Assembly: GCA_036756705.1 (NCBI GenBank)
Contig: DAIOKN010000038.1
Location: 1 to 15,754 of the forward strand
Direction: 5' to 3'
From: Caproicibacter sp002399225
Lineage (GTDB): Bacteria; Bacillota; Clostridia; Oscillospirales; Acutalibacteraceae
Length of the DNA stretch: 15,754 nucleotides
The notes beneath the pieces are model-generated. The model made no database searches, was not told where the DNA came from, and saw nothing but the letters and a program-made list of their open reading frames with translations. Every line of letters starts with the position of its first letter. The first letter of the stretch is position 1. This document shows positions 6,563-13,541 of this stretch, piece by piece. Position numbers and translations under genes: made by a program.

Positions 6563-6811
6563 TTGAGATTGCGCAAACAGGCACTCGGGACCCGCAATTT
6601 GGTGGGTGCGCGTGTTGAAATGGCACGCAAGAATCAGGGTATGAAACAGAAGGAGCTTCTGGCTCAGCTTCAGGTCAATGGAGTCGATATGAATGCGTCC
6701 GGTCTGTCCAAACTGGAAGGGCAGATTCGCTATGTGACGGATTATGAACTCTCAGCACTGGCCAATATCCTCAATGTCTCTGTGGATTGGCTCTTGGGCA
6801 GAGAAAAATAA
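6563..6811 (+). CDS. Small XRE-family transcriptional regulator
   Basis: The 82-residue protein is almost entirely one lambda-repressor-like helix-turn-helix domain. GARVEMARKNQGMKQKELL covers the first helices, NASGLSKLEGQ the recognition region, and ALANILNVSVDWLLG the closing helices usual in XRE proteins. There is no ligand or protease domain, so it probably acts as a simple dimeric DNA-binding protein. Start choice: GAGGAG (6548-6553) touches the ATG at 6554 with no spacing, whereas an in-frame TTG at 6563 lies 9 bases after it, so TTG is preferred; the ATG start would add three residues. The gene is monocistronic, with its own promoter and terminator. Its targets are unknown; divergent pncB is a possible but unsupported candidate. 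Confidence 0.85.
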   Translation: MRLRKQALGTRNLVGARVEMARKNQGMKQKELLAQLQVNGVDMNASGLSKLEGQIRYVTDYELSALANILNVSVDWLLGREK

Positions 6812-6823
6812 GCTTTAACGGAG

Positions 6824-6860
6824 GAGTGTTCCGTAAGAAATTGCGGGGCACTCTTTTTTT
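6824..6860 (+). terminator. Intrinsic terminator of XRE gene
   Basis: A 10-bp stem with two G-T pairs (6824-6833 with 6844-6853) and a 10-base loop is followed directly by seven T residues. It lies 12 bases after the stop codon. Confidence 0.85.
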
Positions 6861-6933
6861 CTTTCTTTTTTGGCCCACTTACGCTATAATGGATCATACT
6901 CTTTTCCGATTCAATTGACAAGGGGGAGTTCTG

Positions 6934-8055
6934 TTGTTCGACAAGAGCCAGCTGATTCGGATCAGACCGCTTTTGCTGTTTCTGGCTGTTTATACGGCCA
7001 TATTTGTTCTGTTTGCTAAAACTTTAAAGTACACTTTTCCGTTTTTTGCCGGTTTTCTGCTTGCCCTGCTGGCCCAGCCGATGATCGACGGGTTGCGCGG
7101 CAAACTCCATTTTCATCCGGCTGCGGCCGCGGCTGTAGCGACTTTTGTGGTGTATATGGCGCTGTTTGGCCTGATGATCCTTATCGGACTGTGGCTGATC
7201 CGTGAAATCAGTAATCTCATCACTTACATTTCTAGCATTTCCGCCGCCGACATGGGAACGCTGACTGCACCGTTCAACCGCCTGATCAAACAAATCAGCG
7301 GCTCCGCCACCCATTTTGACTCCAGCATCCTTCAGCAGGACCAGGAAAAGCTGCTGAGCTTTGCACAGACGAGTCTTTCTATTGCAACCAAAGTTCTTCG
7401 CACCGTGCTGGGATTTCTGACTTCTCTTCCAACCATTTTCACCATGTTCATCGTCATGATTTTTTCCACCTATTTTTTTTCCAAGGATATGCAGAAAATT
7501 AAAAATTTGTTTTTCGGGCTTTTTACGGCCGGAGGCGTAGACGATCTTCGCAGCTACTCCCGCAGCGGCCGGAACCTCAGTGGAAAATACATCGGTTCTT
7601 ACCTTCTGATCTACTTTATCACTTTTGTGGAAACTCTGATTGTCTTTTTCATTCTCGGCGTGCCCTATCCGCTCGTCTTGAGTCTGCTCACCGGCATTGC
7701 GGACATTCTGCCCATTCTTGGTCCTGGAACGGTCTACATTCCGCTCGCCTGCGTTTATTTCTGCACCGGCAAGTTTTTTATTGCGGGCGCACTTTTGGCT
7801 TGCTGGGTTATCATTTCTGCCATTCGTCAGATCATCGAACCGAAAATTGTCTCCTCTTCCATCAATATCCACCCGCTTTTCATTCTCGCCGCCATTTACT
7901 TCTCACTGGTTGCGAAGAACTTCTGGATCTTAATCTATATCCCTCTTCTGATCATTCTGTATCAATCCCTGACAAAATCCGGCAAGCTGCCCACCCTGTT
8001 CAAGCGCCCGGCAGCAGCCCGGCCGACGTCGAACGGCTCTGATACAAATCAGTAG
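6934..8055 (+). CDS. ytvI: AI-2E/YtvI-family membrane protein
   Basis: The 373-residue polytopic membrane protein belongs to the AI-2E transporter superfamily. Hydrophobic segments lie at about 12-30, 33-50, 66-88, 160-182, 219-242, 246-268, 278-298 and 312-346, with a soluble loop at about 90-155. The family region GIADILPILGPG (254-265) and IEPKIV (301-306) are clear. Length and the TYFFSKDMQKIK segment resemble the sporulation protein YtvI more than the quorum-signal exporter, so the symbol is tentative; the transported substrate is unknown. No ATG fits: GGGGGAG (6922-6928) lies 5 bases before TTG 6934, taken as the start. A TATAAT at 6885-6890 probably is the -10 box, with a poor -35. The C-terminal tail (about 350-373) is Pro/Ala/Arg-rich and cytosolic. 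Confidence 0.85.
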   Translation: MFDKSQLIRIRPLLLFLAVYTAIFVLFAKTLKYTFPFFAGFLLALLAQPMIDGLRGKLHFHPAAAAAVATFVVYMALFGLMILIGLWLIREISNLITYISSISAADMGTLTAPFNRLIKQISGSATHFDSSILQQDQEKLLSFAQTSLSIATKVLRTVLGFLTSLPTIFTMFIVMIFSTYFFSKDMQKIKNLFFGLFTAGGVDDLRSYSRSGRNLSGKYIGSYLLIYFITFVETLIVFFILGVPYPLVLSLLTGIADILPILGPGTVYIPLACVYFCTGKFFIAGALLACWVIISAIRQIIEPKIVSSSINIHPLFILAAIYFSLVAKNFWILIYIPLLIILYQSLTKSGKLPTLFKRPAAARPTSNGSDTNQ

Positions 8056-8093
8056 TTCGCAGCACTCCGGCTGACTCAAAATGGAAAGCCCCG

Positions 8094-8122
8094 TTGACAG
8101 CCGGCCAAAAAGGTGTTAGACT
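8094..8122 (+). promoter_or_regulatory. Promoter of small membrane peptide gene
   Basis: TTGACA (8094-8099), 17 bases, TAGACT (8117-8122) preceded by TGT, giving an extended -10. A hairpin (8129-8135 with 8148-8154, plus an inner 3-bp stem) begins at the expected transcript start. Confidence 0.65.
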
Positions 8123-8218
8123 GAAAGCAGTTGGTAAGCGGTTGCTAACCAACTCGTGGTTTTGACCCAATGGACCGGCTGGTCCGGGGCGGAATCGCGT
8201 GTCACTGGAGGTGATTGT

Positions 8219-8350
8219 ATGGCAACCTGGATTGTCATCAGCCTGTTGATCGCTGCGTTTGCATTTTTGGGATTCCATTCGAGGAGTTCTTTAAGCTGCG
8301 GCAGCTGCGGGGGATTTGAAGAACCCGCTGACATCAACCGCAAACGCTAA
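8219..8350 (+). CDS. 43-residue membrane peptide with Cys pair
   Basis: The product has one N-terminal hydrophobic helix (about residues 3-19, WIVISLLIAAFAFLGF) and a short tail with the motif SCGSCGG (Cys27, Cys30), followed by a charged end. The layout recalls the FeoB-associated Cys-rich membrane proteins, but no feoB is nearby and only two cysteines are present, so I do not assign that family. The tail could bind metal or form a disulfide. The reading frame is supported by an ideal GGAGGTGAT ribosome binding site (8207-8215) before ATG 8219, its own promoter with a leader of about 90 bases, and a terminator just downstream. A longer in-frame start at 8156 is less likely because it lies ahead of that binding site. 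Confidence 0.7.
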   Translation: MATWIVISLLIAAFAFLGFHSRSSLSCGSCGGFEEPADINRKR

Positions 8351-8366
8351 GACTTTGAGTGGAGAG

Positions 8367-8403
8367 GGTCCGCCGGTCAATTCCGGCAGACCTTCTTTTT
8401 TTT
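8367..8403 (+). terminator. Intrinsic terminator after membrane peptide
   Basis: The stem GGTC/GACC (8367-8370 with 8389-8392) and GCCGG/CCGGC (8372-8376 with 8383-8387) has one mismatch between the two parts and a 6-base loop, and is followed by TTC and eight T residues (8396-8403). It overlaps the last bases of the convergent ATPase gene. Confidence 0.8.
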
Positions 8404-11001
8404 CTCCATGGCTCTTTTTTCCGCATGATCCCGTGTGGATTTCTCCGCTTCCACCACGGCAAGCGGCGTGAGGGAAAGGGCCGCCACAACCGCCCATTGC
8501 TTTCCCGTCAGGACCGCCGTTTTAAAGACGGCCGCAAGCGGCGGAATCGCGATGACGGCGGCCTGCAAAAAGACGCAGGCAACAGCGGCAAGAACCAGCT
8601 TGGGGTTGGCAAACAGGCCCGCGCGGAAAACGGAAGTTTCAGAACGCATGTTAAAGGTATGAACGACCTGAGAAAGGCTGAGAACCGCGAACGACATCGT
8701 GCGGCCGATGAACGGAGACGCGGGATCCACATCGAAAAAGACACGGCCAATGCTGTAAGCCAGCAGGGAAAGGGAACCGATCAGGCATCCTTCTACCAAA
8801 ATATTGTAGCCCATCCCCCCGGAAAAAATACTCTCCCCGCGGCGCATGGGTTTGCGATTCATCACATCGCTTCCAATCGGCTCTACGCCGAGCGCAAGCG
8901 CCGGAAGCGAGTCGGTAACCAGATTGACCCACAGCAGCTGAATGGCAAGCAACGGGCTGGGCAGCCGCAGCAGGAAACCGACAAACACCGATAAAAGCTC
9001 CCCGATGTTGCAGCTGATCAGGAAATGGACCGTCTTGCGGATATTCTGGTAGATTCCGCGCCCTTCCCGCACCGCAGCGACAATCGTTGCAAAATTGTCG
9101 TCGGTCAGGATCATATCGGCGGCGGCCTTCGCCACATCGGTGCCGGATTCCCCCATGGCGCAGCCGATGTCCGCCACACGCAGAGCCGGGGCGTCGTTGA
9201 CCCCGTCACCGGTCATCGCCACCACTTCTCCGTGCGATTGGAATGCGCGGACGATGCGCACCTTATGCTCCGGGGAAACGCGGGCGAAAACGGAGTAGCG
9301 GCCGATGTTCCGGGCAAGGTCTCCGTCCGTCATGCGATCCAGCTCCGGCCCGGTCACCACGTTGGAGGTGCCGCCGGCGATTCCAAGCCGCTTGGCGATC
9401 GCCGCCGCCGTCGCCGCATGATCCCCCGTAATCATCACAGGGCGGATTCCAGCCCGTTTGCACATTTTAACGGCTTTTTCCGCTTCCGGACGGGGCGGGT
9501 CGATCATCCCGATCAGTCCGAGAAACGTAAGGTCCCGTTCCGCCTCTTCGGCAGTGCGGGGCAGGCGATCCGTGTCGCGGCAGGCAATACCCAGCACCCG
9601 TAATGCCCGCGATGCCATTTCTTCGTTGCGGCGCCCGATCCCGTCCGTTTCCGCACCGGAAGAACAGTACCGCAGCAAAACGTCCGGCGCACCTTTGGTG
9701 ATGATCCGGTAGCGCCCGCCCGGCAGGCGGTGTACCGTGGTCATCCGTTTGCGTTCGCTTGTAAATGGGAACTCCCTGACACGCGGCGTCCGCCGTTCCA
9801 GTTCGCCCGATTCAGCGGGTGCCGCGCGGACCAGGGCGGTTTCAGTCGGGTCGCCCCGGAGCTTTCCGTCGGAAACCACGCAATCCGTGCAGAGGGAAGC
9901 CGCTTTCAGCAGCCTGCGGCCCTCTTCGGAGTCTTTCGCCCGTTTTCCATGGCTGTTCTGAAGTTCAACCACCGTCATGCGGTTCTGTGTCAGCGTCCCG
10001 GTCTTGTCAGAGCAGATCACGCTTGCGCTGCCGAGGGTCTCCACCGCGGGCAGCCGCCTTACAATCGCCCGTTTTGCCGCCATGCGCCGCACACCGACGG
10101 CAAGCGTGACGGTGACAACCGCCGGCAGTCCTTCCGGAATGGCGGCAACGGCAAGACTGATAGCAATCAGGAACATCTCCAGCGGTTCAATCCGCTGCAC
10201 CAGCCCCATGATAAAAATGATAAAGCAGATGACGAGCGCACCGGCACCCAGCAGATGCCCCGTTTGCGCCAGCTTGCGCTGCAGCGGTGTCTGCGGTGCG
10301 GACTGGCTGCCGATCATATGTGCGATTTTGCCGACCTGCGTATTCATGCCGGTCGCCACGACGATTCCTCTTCCGCGCCCGGAGGCGACGGAACTGGCGG
10401 AATACAAAAAATTATGCCGGTCGCCCAGCGGCGTCCCGGCGGGACAGACAGAGTCCGCGTCTTTTTCTCCCGGAAGGCTTTCCCCTGTCAGCGCGCTCTC
10501 CTCCGCTTTCAGATCCACCGTTTCGGTCAGGCGGAGATCCGCCGGCACCAGGTCCCCCGTTTCCACCGCCACCAAGTCGCCGGGCACCAGCCGCCCGGCG
10601 GGGATCTCCCACTCCCTTCCCTCCCGGATGACGCGCGCCTTTGGACTGGAAAGCTTCTGAAGCGCTTCAAGCGCTTTTTCCGCACGGCTTTCCTGAATCA
10701 TTCCTGTCACCGCATCGACTGCCACGATGATCAGAATGATAATAGAATCGATGTAATTGCTGTCCTTCTGAATCCAGGAGGTCACAAAAGAAATTCCCGC
10801 CGCAATCAGCAGGATGATCACCATAAAGTCGGAAAGCTGAGCCATAAAGCGGCGGAAAAAGCTTTTTTTCTTCGGCGGGGCCAGTTCATTGGGGCCGCAC
10901 TCTCTCAGCCGCTCGGCCGCCTGCCGTGGCGTAAGGCCGTCTTTCAGGCTGGTTTTCAGCTTTTTTGCACAGTCTTCCTTGGTTAGGCTCTGCCATTCCA
11001 A
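8377..11001 (-). CDS. P-type cation (calcium-type) ATPase
   Basis: The 874-residue pump would move cations, most likely calcium, out of the cell using ATP. Numbered from TTG 11001, it shows an N-terminal cation-ATPase domain (SLTKEDCAKKL...), the actuator motif TGES (172-175), PEGL in M4 (289-292), the phosphorylated Asp332 in DKTGTLT, KGAP (436-439), TGDH (525-528) and GDGVNDAP (598-605). WVNLVTDSLPALALG in M6 (Asn693, Asp697) plus PEGL are the ion-site residues of type IIA (PacL/SERCA-like) pumps. Start: the frame runs further upstream with a non-family sequence, and the SD GGGAG (11016-11012) sits 10 bases before TTG, after which family homology begins at once. A 7-codon ATG frame overlaps this start. 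The gene is divergent from the PAP2 gene; its own promoter is unclear. Confidence 0.93.
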   Translation of the reverse strand: MEWQSLTKEDCAKKLKTSLKDGLTPRQAAERLRECGPNELAPPKKKSFFRRFMAQLSDFMVIILLIAAGISFVTSWIQKDSNYIDSIIILIIVAVDAVTGMIQESRAEKALEALQKLSSPKARVIREGREWEIPAGRLVPGDLVAVETGDLVPADLRLTETVDLKAEESALTGESLPGEKDADSVCPAGTPLGDRHNFLYSASSVASGRGRGIVVATGMNTQVGKIAHMIGSQSAPQTPLQRKLAQTGHLLGAGALVICFIIFIMGLVQRIEPLEMFLIAISLAVAAIPEGLPAVVTVTLAVGVRRMAAKRAIVRRLPAVETLGSASVICSDKTGTLTQNRMTVVELQNSHGKRAKDSEEGRRLLKAASLCTDCVVSDGKLRGDPTETALVRAAPAESGELERRTPRVREFPFTSERKRMTTVHRLPGGRYRIITKGAPDVLLRYCSSGAETDGIGRRNEEMASRALRVLGIACRDTDRLPRTAEEAERDLTFLGLIGMIDPPRPEAEKAVKMCKRAGIRPVMITGDHAATAAAIAKRLGIAGGTSNVVTGPELDRMTDGDLARNIGRYSVFARVSPEHKVRIVRAFQSHGEVVAMTGDGVNDAPALRVADIGCAMGESGTDVAKAAADMILTDDNFATIVAAVREGRGIYQNIRKTVHFLISCNIGELLSVFVGFLLRLPSPLLAIQLLWVNLVTDSLPALALGVEPIGSDVMNRKPMRRGESIFSGGMGYNILVEGCLIGSLSLLAYSIGRVFFDVDPASPFIGRTMSFAVLSLSQVVHTFNMRSETSVFRAGLFANPKLVLAAVACVFLQAAVIAIPPLAAVFKTAVLTGKQWAVVAALSLTPLAVVEAEKSTRDHAEKRAMEKKKKVCRN

Positions 11002-11006
11002 TCCAT
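10983..11006 (-). other. Seven-codon ORF overlapping the ATPase start
   Basis: An ATG at 11006 lies only 5 bases after the GGGAG ribosome binding site and opens the frame MDWNGRA, stopping with TAA at 10985-10983. It overlaps the TTG start of the ATPase in another frame. It could be a leader ORF that competes with or couples to ATPase translation, or it may be incidental. Inference only. Confidence 0.35.
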
Positions 11007-11035
11007 ACCATCTCCCGTTTTTTAATACAAGTATA

Positions 11036-11064
11036 TTCGCAAGGCATTTAAAATATGGTATAAT
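11036..11064 (+). promoter_or_regulatory. Promoter of PAP2 phosphatase gene
   Basis: TTCGCA (11036-11041), 17 bases, a perfect TATAAT (11059-11064) preceded by TGG, giving an extended -10. It lies in the 96-bp gap between the divergent ATPase and PAP2 genes, and within the upstream region of the ATPase gene. Confidence 0.65.
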
Positions 11065-11097
11065 AATCAGGAAACAACTCTGACCGGAGGAAGAGGA

Positions 11098-11595
11098 ATG
11101 GATGTCAGAATCATTCACTATGTCCAAATTCACTTTCACAACCAGGTTACCGATTTTATATTCCCGCTGCTGTCCAGGATCGGCAACGCGGGTGCGGTCT
11201 GGCTAATGATCGCCATCATTCTCGGATACAACCGGCAGACCCGCTGTATCGCCTGGAGCCTGTTTTTTTCCCTGGCTCTCGCACATATCATCAGCCAGAT
11301 CTTAAAGCCGATCATCGGCAGGCCGCGGCCGTTTGTTGCAAATCCGGATGTGACGCTGCTGATTCATACCCCGGGCGGTTACTCGTGTCCGTCGGGGCAT
11401 TCTGCGACTTCTTTCGCAGCCGCTACCGCTCTCTGGCTGTTTAACAGCCGTCTCGGTGCGGCCGCGCTGGTTCTCGCCCTTTTAATTGCTTTTTCCCGGG
11501 TATTTTTGTATGTCCATTACCCGTCCGACACATTGCTCGGTTCATTACTTGGCGTATTATGCGCTTTTATCATTCTTTATTTATACAAGCTGTAG
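11098..11595 (+). CDS. PAP2-superfamily membrane phosphatase
   Basis: The 165-residue integral membrane protein has the full acid phosphatase signature of the PAP2 family: KPIIGRPRP (Lys70, Arg77), CPSGH (98-101, with His101) and SRVFLYVHYPSD (Ser133, Arg134, His140, Asp144). These residues form the phosphate-binding and nucleophilic His site on the outer face. Five or six membrane helices fit the size. Family members of this length remove phosphate from lipid pyrophosphates, for example undecaprenyl pyrophosphate (BcrC-type) or phosphatidylglycerol phosphate; which one applies cannot be decided here. The ATG at 11098 follows a GGAGGAAGAGGA stretch. It looks monocistronic; no classical terminator is visible after it. 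Confidence 0.9.
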   Translation: MDVRIIHYVQIHFHNQVTDFIFPLLSRIGNAGAVWLMIAIILGYNRQTRCIAWSLFFSLALAHIISQILKPIIGRPRPFVANPDVTLLIHTPGGYSCPSGHSATSFAAATALWLFNSRLGAAALVLALLIAFSRVFLYVHYPSDTLLGSLLGVLCAFIILYLYKL

Positions 11596-11699
11596 TAATT
11601 GGACAAACTGTTTTTTCCACTACATCTGTTTCGCCTCTTATGAAGATTGATATATCTTGCGTATTTCCTATTTTCATGTCAAAATCAGAGCATTTTCGC

Positions 11700-11728
11700 T
11701 TGATATTTTCCTTTATGTGAATTATTAT
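11700..11728 (+). promoter_or_regulatory. Promoter of DUF6514-like gene
   Basis: TTGATA (11700-11705), 17 bases, TATTAT (11723-11728): five of six matches in each box. The leader would be about 45 bases and contains the AGGAGGG ribosome binding site. Confidence 0.6.
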
Positions 11729-11782
11729 AATTACATAGCGCAGAAATGCGTGATAAAAATTCACAGAGGAGGGTCGCGGTGT

Positions 11783-12028
11783 ATGCTCAGATTTATAGGT
11801 TGCGCAGAGATACCTGGCAACTGTCTTAAGTATTATGTATTCGGAAACCGCAGGAAAGGGTATGGCGTTAAAATCACCTGTTCGAATACAGAGTGCACTG
11901 ATTATCTCATTTCCAGAAATCTTTTCAAGGTTCTAAACCTGGCAAACCAATTCTATCGCTGCAAAGTGTTCCCTGAAAATCTTTGTGAAATTCTGGAAGA
12001 CCTGAATTACGAAGGCTGCTCTAATTGA
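11783..12028 (+). CDS. DUF6514-like small protein
   Basis: The 81-residue protein (MLRFIGCAEIPG..., ending LNYEGCSN) has a beta-rich first half with YYVFGNRRKGYGVKI, then a helical half, SRNLFKVLNLANQFYRCKVF followed by PENLCEILEDLNY. The order 'YGV/IKI ... helix over residues counting off ... P..L.ILED' is like clostridial DUF6514 proteins, whose function is unknown; I hold this match at moderate confidence because it is from memory. Six cysteines are present but with no recognisable metal motif. The start ATG 11783 has AGGAGGG 9 bases upstream; the frame is open further upstream to 11657, but that part is AT-rich with no binding site. No membrane segment or signal peptide. The stop codon overlaps the next promoter. 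Confidence 0.75.
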   Translation: MLRFIGCAEIPGNCLKYYVFGNRRKGYGVKITCSNTECTDYLISRNLFKVLNLANQFYRCKVFPENLCEILEDLNYEGCSN

Positions 12029-12053
12029 CAAATTTTGCACGTTCCTTTATACT
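12025..12053 (+). promoter_or_regulatory. Promoter of rubredoxin-flavodiiron operon
   Basis: A perfect TTGACA (12025-12030), 17 bases, TATACT (12048-12053). The -35 box overlaps the TGA stop of the upstream gene (12026-12028). A 13-base dyad, TGTTG-ATA-CAACA (12053-12065), covers the expected start of transcription and may be an operator. Confidence 0.8.
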
Positions 12054-12082
12054 GTTGATACAACAAATAAAGGAGTGATCTC

Positions 12083-12244
12083 ATGAAAAAATACGTTTGC
12101 ACCGCATGCGGTTATGTGTATGATCCCGCAGCCGGGGATCCGGAACACGGAGTGAAAGCGGGGACCGCTTTTGAAGATCTGCCGGATGACTGGACCTGTC
12201 CGGAATGCGGCGTAGGCAAAGATATGTTTACCCCAGAAGACTGA
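12083..12244 (+). CDS. Rubredoxin
   Basis: The 53-residue iron protein is a small cytosolic one-electron carrier. It has the two iron-binding knuckles CTACGY (Cys6, Cys9) and CPECGVGKD (Cys39, Cys42), with the conserved Y-x-Y-DP and LPDDW segments between them; length and spacing are canonical. A single Fe(SCys)4 centre is expected. The ATG at 12083 follows AGGAGTGAT at 8-9 bases. The next gene, a flavodiiron protein, starts 21 bases after the stop, and in such pairs rubredoxin passes electrons to the flavodiiron enzyme for reduction of O2 to water or of NO. Confidence 0.97.
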   Translation: MKKYVCTACGYVYDPAAGDPEHGVKAGTAFEDLPDDWTCPECGVGKDMFTPED

Positions 12245-12265
12245 AGAAAGAAGCTGCTGATCGTT

Positions 12266-13459
12266 ATGAGCGTTAAAAAGCTGACAGAAGACGTCTATTC
12301 CGTCGGTGTTTTAAACCCCGGCATGCGGGTCTTTGACATCATCATGCATGCCGAATACGGGACAAGTTATAACGCCTTCCTGATCACGGGAGAAAAAAAT
12401 GTCCTGATTGACACGGTTCATGAATCCTATTTCGACGAATATCTCGAAAATATTCAGAGTGTCTGCGACATTTCCAAAATCGATTATCTGGTTGTCAATC
12501 ATACGGAACCGGATCATTCCGGCTCCGTTGCCAAACTGTTGGAATTAAACCCCGATATCGTCGTTTATTCCACTTTTTCGGCTAAAAAGAATCTTTCCGC
12601 GATTTTGAACCGTGAATTTAAAAGCGTTGTCGTTAAACAAGGCGACAGGTTAAACCTCGGCGGGAAGGATCTGGAGTTTATTATCGCGCCGCTGCTGCAC
12701 TGGCCGGACACCATGTTCACCTGGATGCCGTCCGAGCAGATTCTGTTCACCTGCGACTTTCTCGGCTGCCACTATTGTGAGCCGACGATGACGGACACCA
12801 CAATGCACGATCCGGAAAAATATTGGGATGAGTTTAAAAACTATTACCGCTGCATCATGGGGCCGTTCGGGCCAAGCGTGCGCGCGGGACTCAAAAAAAT
12901 TGAAGGGCTCCCCGTCAAACTGGTCTGCCCCAGCCACGGTCCCTGCCTGACGGAGAACATCTCCCGCTGCAAGGAGCTTTACCTGCAATGGAGCACCCCC
13001 GTGCCCCGGCCGAAAAAAATTGTCGGGATTCTCTATGCTTCCGCATACGGTTACACGGAAAAGCTTGCCCGTGCCGCGGCGGAGGAACTGCGTAAAAACG
13101 AAGCTCTCGACATCCAACTGGTGAACATCGTTTTCGAGCCGTTTGAAAAGTCCGCGGATCTGGTTAATCGCGCGGACGCCCTTCTCGTCGGTTCCTGCAC
13201 GATTAACCGAGACGCCCCGAAAATTGTCTGGGATGTTCTGGCGAGCATTGACCCGATCAATACCCGCGGCAAGCCGGCGGGCGCCTTTGGCTCCTATGGC
13301 TGGAGCGGCGAAGCCGTTCCGATGATAAAAAGCCGGCTGGAACACCTGAAGTTCCGGTTTATCGGAGAAGGCCTGCGGGTTAATTTCAGGCCGACCAACG
13401 AAGACCTTTCCGCCGCAGGGCAATATGCCGATCAGATTGCAGCAGAAATCAAACCATAG
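12266..13459 (+). CDS. Flavodiiron protein (rubredoxin:oxygen oxidoreductase)
   Basis: The 397-residue enzyme reduces O2 to water and/or NO to N2O, protecting anaerobes. The N-terminal metallo-beta-lactamase-like domain carries all usual diiron ligands: His79, Glu81 and Asp83 (HTEPDH), His145 (LLHWPDTM), Asp164 (FTCDFLG) and His224 (CPSHGP). The C-terminal flavodoxin domain starts near residue 252, with the FMN phosphate loop YASAYGYTEKLA and the later GSYGWSG loop. There is no fused rubredoxin or NADH-reductase module, so this is the plain class A form, which fits a separate rubredoxin gene 21 bases upstream in the same operon. The ribosome binding site before ATG 12266 is weak (AAAGAAG), suggesting coupled translation. 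A strong terminator follows. Confidence 0.96.
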   Translation: MSVKKLTEDVYSVGVLNPGMRVFDIIMHAEYGTSYNAFLITGEKNVLIDTVHESYFDEYLENIQSVCDISKIDYLVVNHTEPDHSGSVAKLLELNPDIVVYSTFSAKKNLSAILNREFKSVVVKQGDRLNLGGKDLEFIIAPLLHWPDTMFTWMPSEQILFTCDFLGCHYCEPTMTDTTMHDPEKYWDEFKNYYRCIMGPFGPSVRAGLKKIEGLPVKLVCPSHGPCLTENISRCKELYLQWSTPVPRPKKIVGILYASAYGYTEKLARAAAEELRKNEALDIQLVNIVFEPFEKSADLVNRADALLVGSCTINRDAPKIVWDVLASIDPINTRGKPAGAFGSYGWSGEAVPMIKSRLEHLKFRFIGEGLRVNFRPTNEDLSAAGQYADQIAAEIKP

Positions 13460-13468
13460 AGGGAAGAT

Positions 13469-13499
13469 ATACCCGGCGCAGAACGCCGGGTATTTTTTT
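13469..13499 (+). terminator. Intrinsic terminator of rubredoxin operon
   Basis: A perfect 10-bp stem (13469-13478 with 13484-13493) with loop CAGAA is followed by a seven-T run (13493-13499). It starts nine bases after the flavodiiron stop codon. Confidence 0.92.
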
Positions 13500-13541
13500 A
13501 GTGTTTTTCTCTTTCATGGGGGAGTCCGCTCCCAAAATCAT

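Noticed and set aside
7024..7872. A 282-codon minus-strand frame opposite the YtvI-like gene
   Set aside because: It lies wholly within a gene with clear membrane segments and family motifs on the other strand, and it has no recognisable domain.
9730..10986. A 418-codon plus-strand frame opposite the ATPase gene
   Set aside because: It is the antisense shadow of a GC-rich, clearly homologous P-type ATPase gene; its composition is rich in Arg, His, Pro and Gln, with no motif.
11591..11624. Inverted repeat TGTAGT/ACTACA after the PAP2 gene as a terminator
   Set aside because: Only 6 bp with a 22-base loop; the T run lies inside the loop, not after the stem.
12650..13423. A 257-codon minus-strand frame opposite the flavodiiron gene
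   Set aside because: The plus-strand gene has all diiron ligands and the flavodoxin motifs; the antisense frame is a by-product of codon bias.
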